Source: Thermoanaerobaculia bacterium (lineage in GTDB: Bacteria; Bacteroidota; Bacteroidia; Chitinophagales; Saprospiraceae). Taken from it: a stretch of 8,152 bases of DNA. Shown in pieces: positions 1-5,061 of the stretch. The position numbers and the translations under genes are program-made. Position 1 is the stretch's first letter, and every line of letters begins with the position of its first letter. The stretch covers positions 1 through 8,152 of the forward strand of contig JAKLJF010000117.1 in the NCBI GenBank assembly GCA_023151335.1. Direction: 5' to 3'. The notes beneath the pieces are model-generated. The model saw only the letters and a list, made by a program, of their open reading frames with translations, ran no database searches and had not been told where the DNA came from.

Positions 1-48
1 AGCCAGCACATCACCCCGGAGCAAGAATGCTTTTAATTCCTGAATCAT
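1..48 (-). CDS. mscL: Large-conductance mechanosensitive channel MscL, N-terminal fragment (runs off left edge)
   Basis: Reading the minus strand from the ATG at 48-46 gives 16 open codons to the window edge, MIQELKAFLLRGDVLA. This matches the cytoplasmic N-terminal amphipathic helix of MscL, where families typically read as K-E-F-x-x-F-x-x-R-G-N-V just before the first membrane helix. MscL forms a homopentameric inner-membrane pore that opens under membrane tension and releases solutes during hypo-osmotic shock. Only the extreme N-terminus is present, so the pore helices cannot be checked. No clear Shine-Dalgarno precedes the ATG, which is common in Bacteroidota. It lies 152 bases downstream of hemW in the same direction and probably has its own promoter. 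The call rests on 16 residues only. Confidence 0.66.
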   Translation of the reverse strand, partial: MIQELKAFLLRGDVLA

Positions 49-200
49 ACGTTTTTCGTTTTGTTGAAAAAGAAACGGTGTAGTGGCGGTAAATGTAAAA
101 CGCTTTCCGGTTTTTTAGCCGGGCATGGTATAATTTTTTATTCGTTAAATAAAAAAATTTATGTACCTGAATCAAGGATACTGTTGTAAATACTAAAATT
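49..200. other. AT-rich spacer between hemW and mscL with a weak A/T hairpin
   Basis: No credible gene is seen here. An imperfect inverted repeat, left arm 132-142 and right arm 148-159 with one bulged A, could form an A/U-rich stem with U-runs on both sides and might act as a weak terminator for hemW. A CCGG...CCGG pair at about 107-120 adds a short GC stem. On the minus strand at 97-90 there is TACATTTA, seven of eight matches to the Bacteroidota -7 box TAnnTTTG, but no TTG lies at the expected distance upstream. A mscL promoter here is therefore only a possibility. Confidence 0.35.
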
Positions 201-1340
201 TTATTTGCCGGCTTCTGTCCAAAACAGGGTCGAGGCGATGCGGTCGGCAAACAGTTTGCCGGCGCGGGAGAGGCGGTAAATTTCGCCGTTTTGTTCCACC
301 GTGCCGTCGCGCAAAAACGGTTCAATGCCGTTCAGGAAATACGCGGCAAAGGCCGGGCCGATAGCGGCGATCCGGTCCGGTTCGCAGCCCCAGATAGTGC
401 GCAGGCCGGTCATCACGTATTCGTTGTAGCGCTGGGCAGGGGTCAGTTCTTCCCGTTCGAAGGGCAGTTCGCCGGCTTCCAGCGCGCGCAGGTACCGGGC
501 GTTGTTGGCCACATTCCATTGGCGGCTGTGGCCGTTGAAGGAGTGCGCCGAGGGGCCCACGCCCAGGTATGGTTCGCCGCGCCAGTAGCTGCTGTTGTGG
601 CGGGCATAGCGGCCGGGCAGGGCGAAGTTGGATATCTCGTAGTGCTCGTAGCCCCGGGCGGCCAGCGTATCCTGGAGAAACCCGAATTGCCGGGCGGCCT
701 TTTCTTCGTCGATGGCCGGCGATTTGCCCGCGCGCACGAAATGGGCCAGGGCGGTGCCTTCTTCCACGGTAAGGCCATAGCACGACAGGTGCGGTATGCC
801 TTCTTCCAGGGCAATGCGCAGGTTTTCGGCCCAGTGCGCGTCGGTGGTGGTGGGCGCGCCGTAGATCAGGTCGATGGTCAGGTCGTCGAAGCCGGCAGCG
901 GCGGCCTGATAGAGGCAATGGCGCGCATGGGCGGCGGTGTGGGCGCGGTTCATCCAGCGCAGGTCTTCGTCGTGAAACGACTGAATGCCGATACTCAAGC
1001 GTTTGACGGGGGTGTGGCGGCGCAGGTCGTGCAGTTTTTCCTTCGTCAGGTCGTCCGGATTGGCTTCGAGCGTGATCTCTGCGTCGCCGGCAACGCGGTG
1101 CAGGGCGTATATTTTTTCAAAAATACGCTCCAGTTCGGGCAACTCCAGCAAAGAAGGGGTGCCGCCGCCGAAATATATGGAATGTAGTTCAGCGCCGCCG
1201 AGGTAGTCGCGTTGGAGTTCGAGTTCGCGTAAGATCGCCTCCACCATGGCCGGTTTGCTCCGAAGGGTGGTGGAAAAGTGGAAGTTGCAATAATGGCAGG
1301 CTTGTTTGCAAAAAGGGATATGCAGATAGATTCCAGGCAT
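201..1340 (-). CDS. hemW: Radical SAM family haem chaperone HemW
   Basis: The 379-residue product has the HemW layout. A radical SAM cluster motif C-x3-C-x2-C (C11, C15, C18) follows the start YLHIPFC. It is followed by GGGTPSLL (58-65, SAM binding), EANPDDLT (92-99), LSIGIQSF (115-122), DLIYGAP (157-163), YEHYEISNFA (231-240), and the HN-x2-YW-x4-YLG-x-G-x2-AHSF signature (248-268). A HemN_C-type winged-helix tail completes it. HemW proteins bind haem and insert it into haem proteins such as respiratory enzymes. They are often misnamed coproporphyrinogen III oxidase, but the short N-terminus and lack of HemN-specific N-terminal residues favour HemW. The ATG at 1340 is chosen over an in-frame TTG at 1349 because a CCGGAG Shine-Dalgarno (1356-1351) is 10 bases from the ATG but touches the TTG. 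It starts 33 bases after the nSTAND ATPase stop, so read-through transcription is likely. Length is normal for the family. Confidence 0.95.
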   Translation of the reverse strand: MPGIYLHIPFCKQACHYCNFHFSTTLRSKPAMVEAILRELELQRDYLGGAELHSIYFGGGTPSLLELPELERIFEKIYALHRVAGDAEITLEANPDDLTKEKLHDLRRHTPVKRLSIGIQSFHDEDLRWMNRAHTAAHARHCLYQAAAAGFDDLTIDLIYGAPTTTDAHWAENLRIALEEGIPHLSCYGLTVEEGTALAHFVRAGKSPAIDEEKAARQFGFLQDTLAARGYEHYEISNFALPGRYARHNSSYWRGEPYLGVGPSAHSFNGHSRQWNVANNARYLRALEAGELPFEREELTPAQRYNEYVMTGLRTIWGCEPDRIAAIGPAFAAYFLNGIEPFLRDGTVEQNGEIYRLSRAGKLFADRIASTLFWTEAGK

Positions 1341-1350
1341 GATGATCAAT

Positions 1351-1356
1351 CTCCGG
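1351..1356 (-). promoter_or_regulatory. Shine-Dalgarno site for hemW
   Basis: The minus strand reads CCGGAG here, 10 bases before the ATG at 1340. This is the only good purine-rich ribosome site among the genes in the window, and it decides the start of hemW. The TTG at 1349 would leave a single base between site and start. Confidence 0.6.
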
Positions 1357-1373
1357 TGTGCCGGCCTAACCGG

Positions 1374-3545
1374 TTAATAGTGCAATTGCGACAGGCATCT
1401 TTTAATTTCGGCGGCTACGTATTCGCGGGGTTCCTGGTTGAGGTGTACCGCATCCTGAAGGCTTTTCAGGTCGTCGGGATGTTCGGGCAGCAGGGTTTCC
1501 ATTTCCCGGAAAATGCGCAGGGCCTGCCCCCAGACGCGGGCCTCGGCAAATTCCTCGGCAGCGCGCTGGCGGATCTTGAATTGTGCAATGATGGCATTCA
1601 GGGCAAAAAGCCGGCGCTGATACAGACTTTCATACCGTTCTGTGATATTGGCGCGCTGTATCCGCCAGATGGTGTCGCCTTCCGTGATCCGCACGATGTC
1701 GTTCAAGCGGGTATATTGATGCAAGGTTTCGTATGCTTCCCGGTAATCGGTAAGCGCCGGAGAATAGTTGTCGCGGAAAAAGAGCGAGTCGCCCCGGATC
1801 AGATTTTCGATAACCACCGTATCGTAAATACCGTGCAGCCGCTCCACTTTTTCCAGATCCCGGGAGGCGCTCCGCCCGGTCATCCAGCGCAGCACTGCGC
1901 TCTTGACAGGTTGTCCGATGAGATTTTGATAAGCTTCGACGCCGGCGGGAAACGCTTCGCTGCTGACGATAAATTCGGCTTGCTCCAGTTCTTTACGGGC
2001 CGCCTGCGTCCAGTTGTACAGGTACAGGATCGTGAACATCACCATAAATACGGCGGTAGTGAGGGAGAACAGGGCAACCCGGCGGGCCAGTTTGCGGCGT
2101 TCTTCCATCGCTTTGAGCTGGGCCTGAATCGCCTCGCGTTGTTTGGCTTCTTCAGCCAGCCGTGCCTGGAGTTCGGCTTTTTCCTGGTCGGCTTTTTCGC
2201 GCCGGCGCCGCAGATCGCGCGATTCGATGATGGCCGGCAGCAGGGTATCGTGACTGATCTCGTAGTAATAATCGTCGAGCCGGAGTTCTTTGCGCAGCAG
2301 GCGGGTTTCGACGAGGGTGTCGAGAAAATCGTGATCCACATTCCAGGTGGAGGTGAGGAAATCGTCGACCATGCTGCAGCGGCGTCCGATGGGGGTCACG
2401 AGGCTTTCCTCGATCAGATTTTGCGCTTTCAGGATAAAATCCTCGCGGTGTCCGACCGGTTTTGCCGTTCGGCGCGAATAGATTTCCGGCAGGCCTTTTA
2501 ATTGTTTGTGGTAAAAATCCCTGATCTCGCGCTCCAGCCCCTCGTGCCCTTCGTAAAATGCCGGCGTCACTTCAAAACCGGCGGGATGGCGCTCGCCGAT
2601 GATCTTTTCTTCGACGTACTGACAGAGGATTTGCAGGTTAAAAGATTCGATCTCGTCCTGTTTGCGCAAAACCAATGACACTTCCCCTTCTTCGGCTTCA
2701 GATGCGGCCTGGCGTCCGGCGAGGAAATCGAGCATTTCCTGCAGGGCGTCGGCGTGGTATTGGAACGGCGGGCTGGCAAAAAGGCCGGCGGCCCGGGCCG
2801 GTTCTTCGATGGCGGCTTTGGCTTGCCGGCGGTTGAGCGGCTGCAACTGGTAGCGGTTGCGCAAAATATTGGGGATCAGGGGGCTGATCTCGTCCAGCAG
2901 GTGTAAAAAATCGGAGCGGATGGAAATGATAAGGCGCAATTCGGGTTGCCGTTCCCACCATTGCATGAGCGCCGGCGTCATTTTGGCGTCCTTGGTTTGC
3001 AGCCGTTGCATCAGGGTAGCGCGCACATTTTCCGGCATGACTTCGTTGGCCAGGTCGGCCAGTTCGCCGAGGAAACGGCGGCGGCTGGTTTCGCTGTGGC
3101 CCAGGGTAAATACTTCCTCGAACTGGTCGAGCACCAGCACCGGCGTGGCGGGCAGGCCGTCGAGGTCGAATTCGAGCCGTTTCATACGTTCCCAGAGGGT
3201 AAGCCGGTCGCCGGCCACTTCGCCGGTGTTGTCGCGCCCGCCCACGCTGGGGTGTTTTTCCAGGGCTTCGCCGATGCTGTCCACCAGGGAGGTATTGGTT
3301 TTGTCGGCGCGTACAAAAAGGGGAATAAAGCCCTGTTTTTCCAATTCGGGCGCCACGCCGGCCTGCAGCAGGGAAGTTTTGCCGATACCCGATTTGGCAA
3401 ACAGCACCACGAGCCGCTCGCGAACAGCGAGGTTGACGAATCGCTGCACGTCTTCGCCGCGACCGTAAAAAACGGCGCTTTGGGCCCTTTCGAAGGGCTT
3501 CAGACCCGGATACCGGCGCGGCAGGTTAGAGGATGCTGGCGTCAT
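1374..3545 (-). CDS. Membrane-anchored nSTAND1-type P-loop ATPase
   Basis: This 723-residue protein begins with the nSTAND1 signature RYPGLKPFE...FYGR (10-29). Walker A is AKSGIGKT (50-57), Walker B is PVLVLDQFEE (135-144), and a sensor-like strand IISIRSDF carries R210 (206-213). The block YYYEISHDTLLPAI (426-439) matches the winged-helix end of nSTAND1 ATPases. A charged coiled coil (about 441-489) leads into one hydrophobic segment (490-511) ending in YLYNW. The last 210 residues are helical and TPR-like (for example 583-608 and 660-690). STAND ATPases are switches that oligomerise when their sensor region binds a signal and then activate an effector. Here the effector is probably the SIR2-TIR protein encoded just upstream, whose stop overlaps this start by four bases (ATGA, 3545-3542). 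No effector domain is visible in this protein. Positive residues before the hydrophobic segment predict a cytoplasmic ATPase and a C-terminal part outside the cytoplasm. Domain assignment is secure; the role in defence or signalling is inferred. Confidence 0.88.
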   Translation of the reverse strand: MTPASSNLPRRYPGLKPFERAQSAVFYGRGEDVQRFVNLAVRERLVVLFAKSGIGKTSLLQAGVAPELEKQGFIPLFVRADKTNTSLVDSIGEALEKHPSVGGRDNTGEVAGDRLTLWERMKRLEFDLDGLPATPVLVLDQFEEVFTLGHSETSRRRFLGELADLANEVMPENVRATLMQRLQTKDAKMTPALMQWWERQPELRLIISIRSDFLHLLDEISPLIPNILRNRYQLQPLNRRQAKAAIEEPARAAGLFASPPFQYHADALQEMLDFLAGRQAASEAEEGEVSLVLRKQDEIESFNLQILCQYVEEKIIGERHPAGFEVTPAFYEGHEGLEREIRDFYHKQLKGLPEIYSRRTAKPVGHREDFILKAQNLIEESLVTPIGRRCSMVDDFLTSTWNVDHDFLDTLVETRLLRKELRLDDYYYEISHDTLLPAIIESRDLRRRREKADQEKAELQARLAEEAKQREAIQAQLKAMEERRKLARRVALFSLTTAVFMVMFTILYLYNWTQAARKELEQAEFIVSSEAFPAGVEAYQNLIGQPVKSAVLRWMTGRSASRDLEKVERLHGIYDTVVIENLIRGDSLFFRDNYSPALTDYREAYETLHQYTRLNDIVRITEGDTIWRIQRANITERYESLYQRRLFALNAIIAQFKIRQRAAEEFAEARVWGQALRIFREMETLLPEHPDDLKSLQDAVHLNQEPREYVAAEIKRCLSQLHY

Positions 3546-4912
3546 GCGAGGGTGTCGATATATTTTTTAAGCGTTTCGGCAATCTCAGCCAGGTGTTTGT
3601 CTTCCTGGTTGTCGCCGAACACGGCCTGGCGGTTCAGCGGACGGGTGGTTTTGAGCTGCCCCAGCGCCGTGCCATCGAGGCTGACCGCTTTGAGCAGGAT
3701 GGGCATGACGAGAAAACGGGCGCGGGGATTGTTGCGCCGCACGATCTCATCGAGCAGGGGCAGCACGGGGTTGGCGGTGTCGAAAAAGTCGGCGGACACC
3801 AGGGGCAGCACCACCTGGCACTGGCCGAGTTTTTCTTTCACCCAGGCGCTTACGTCGCCCTGTCCGAGCGCGTCGCGCAGGGTCCAGGCGCGTATTTTAA
3901 GCGGGCGCAGGTGATTGAGCAGGGCCTTGCAGCCTTCTTCGTCGGTGGCCTCGTTGTGCAGAATGAGCACTTCGGCCTGCGGGGCGGCGTTATCGCTGGC
4001 AGCCTGGCCGTCGAGTGCCTGGTAATGCACCAGCAGGTTCGACACGAAGGTTTCCATGTCCACTTTCGGAAATTCCATGCGGAATTCGCCCTGAAAAAAC
4101 ACCTTGGCGTGCGGGCCGGCATCGGGTTCGCCTTTGAGCGGATAGGCAAAGGGTTGAATATTGTTGCGGGCGTTTCGAAACAGGGCGTCGAACAGGATGC
4201 GCAGGCTCCAGTCTTCGAAATCAAAGCCCATAAACAGGTAAAAACGCGGCACGTTGAACGCCGCCAGCAGGCTGTCGGGCAGGCGCTCGTGTTGTGCCCC
4301 GGTGATCTTGTTCACGTAGCCCAGCTGGTCGCCATAGGTCAGCACCAGCGATTCGGGTTTTTTATAGAAACCGAACAGGTTGTAGATCAGGGGCGCCGTG
4401 TCGTCGCCAAAGGTGTAGAGCGGGTCGGGGGTGGGTTTGCGGAAATTATAAAAATCGAAACGGAAATCGCGCACGGCCTGGGCGTAGTAGCGCGCGAAAA
4501 AGTCGTCGGGCGAGGTATTGATAATGATCTTGAACGGCAGGTCGGCCAGCTGCTCCAGCAGGGGATGCAATTCGGCTTCCCGTTCGGCTTTTTGGTAATA
4601 ATCCTGCACGGCGGCGATGATCATGGTATCGCTCAGCAGGTTGCGCATCCGCAGGGTACTGGTCACCTGGGCCAGCGATTCTTCCTCCAAAGCGCTCAGG
4701 TGCAGGTCTTTGGCCAGGTGTGTGGCGCACAGCTCCGTCAGCGGCCGGTAACCGCCGTCGGCTTGTTTGGCCGCCATGGCAGCCGGGCCGAGGAACAGCA
4801 CGCAGCTGCCTTCGCGGATCTGCCGGGCAATGTTCTGGTACAACATTACCGGCAAGCCATTGGCGTCGCCGCCGGCCGCATCGCCGGGTGTCTTCGTCGC
4901 TTCGGTGGGCAT
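3542..4912 (-). CDS. SIR2-like / TIR-like fusion protein, candidate NAD-linked effector
   Basis: The 456-residue protein has two recognisable halves. Residues about 25-300 follow the SIR2_2 fold: a Rossmann strand SCVLFLGPAAM (36-46), INTSPDDFF (131-139) where active members have a TTNYD-like motif, IYNLFGFYKKPESLVLT (176-192) where they have the K-L-H-G motif, and FMGFDFEDWSLRIL (227-240), like the usual GYS-x2-D-x2-L block. Residues about 311-456 are TIR-like: EVLILHNEATDE at the first strand, IRAWTLRDALGQGD (340-353), VVLPLVSADFF (367-377), E389 as candidate catalytic Glu, and FLVMPILLK (400-408). SIR2 and TIR domains in bacterial immunity commonly hydrolyse NAD+ or make NAD-derived signals. 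The expected SIR2 catalytic Asn and His are Ser135 and Phe180 here, so this half may be structural or a ligand sensor. The ATG at 4912 has an AAGAG-type site nine bases upstream. No signal peptide or membrane segment is seen, so it is probably cytoplasmic. It is first in an operon with the nSTAND1 ATPase. Confidence 0.82.
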   Translation of the reverse strand: MPTEATKTPGDAAGGDANGLPVMLYQNIARQIREGSCVLFLGPAAMAAKQADGGYRPLTELCATHLAKDLHLSALEEESLAQVTSTLRMRNLLSDTMIIAAVQDYYQKAEREAELHPLLEQLADLPFKIIINTSPDDFFARYYAQAVRDFRFDFYNFRKPTPDPLYTFGDDTAPLIYNLFGFYKKPESLVLTYGDQLGYVNKITGAQHERLPDSLLAAFNVPRFYLFMGFDFEDWSLRILFDALFRNARNNIQPFAYPLKGEPDAGPHAKVFFQGEFRMEFPKVDMETFVSNLLVHYQALDGQAASDNAAPQAEVLILHNEATDEEGCKALLNHLRPLKIRAWTLRDALGQGDVSAWVKEKLGQCQVVLPLVSADFFDTANPVLPLLDEIVRRNNPRARFLVMPILLKAVSLDGTALGQLKTTRPLNRQAVFGDNQEDKHLAEIAETLKKYIDTLA

Positions 4913-4945
4913 AAATTAATGCTCTTTCAGGATCATTCAGATAAG

Positions 4946-4953
4946 CAAAGGTA
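4946..4953 (-). promoter_or_regulatory. Bacteroidota-type -7 promoter box for the SIR2-TIR/nSTAND operon
   Basis: The minus strand reads TACCTTTG, an exact match to the TAnnTTTG -7 box of the Bacteroidota primary sigma factor. It sits 33 bases before the ATG at 4912, which predicts a leader of roughly 28 bases. The -33 region around 4973-4978 reads GTG/TGT rather than a clean TTG, so basal activity may be modest. Confidence 0.55.
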
Positions 4954-4992
4954 GGTATGAGTGCGAACGATACACATTTAATTGAAAAATAA

Positions 4993-5024
4993 TTGTAAAA
5001 AAGCAGGCTATAAACGAAACTTTG
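4993..5024 (+). promoter_or_regulatory. Bacteroidota-type promoter for the metallopeptidase-like gene
   Basis: TTG at 4993-4995 is followed after 21 bases by AAACTTTG at 5017-5024. This is one mismatch from the TAnnTTTG -7 box, with a spacer at the upper limit of the usual 19-21. It predicts a start of transcription near 5030 and a leader of about 30 bases before the ATG at 5062. No strong Shine-Dalgarno is present; the leader is A-rich (TCTAAAAAGTC), as is usual in this phylum. Confidence 0.45.
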
Positions 5025-5061
5025 AATCATTTTTTACCTACTCACTAAATTCTAAAAAGTC

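Noticed and set aside
128..133. TATAAT on the plus strand, like a sigma-70 -10 box
   Set aside because: No plus-strand gene follows it, the surroundings are simply AT-rich, and Bacteroidota promoters normally use TAnnTTTG instead.
291..1187. A 298-codon open frame on the plus strand opposite hemW
   Set aside because: It is fully inside hemW on the other strand, and the product is Gly/Ala/Val/Gln-rich with no family resemblance.
1341..1349. TTG at 1349 as the start of hemW
   Set aside because: The Shine-Dalgarno would be one base away; the ATG at 1340 has ideal spacing and gives the family-typical N-terminus.
1278..2501. A 407-codon open frame on the plus strand opposite hemW and the ATPase
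   Set aside because: It spans two convincing minus-strand genes and lacks any recognisable motif, so it is an antisense shadow.
3533..4954. A 473-codon open frame on the plus strand opposite the SIR2-TIR gene
   Set aside because: It is antisense to a gene with clear domain motifs; its product shows low-complexity Gly/Val/Gln/His wording and no recognisable domain. GC-rich third positions often leave such frames open.
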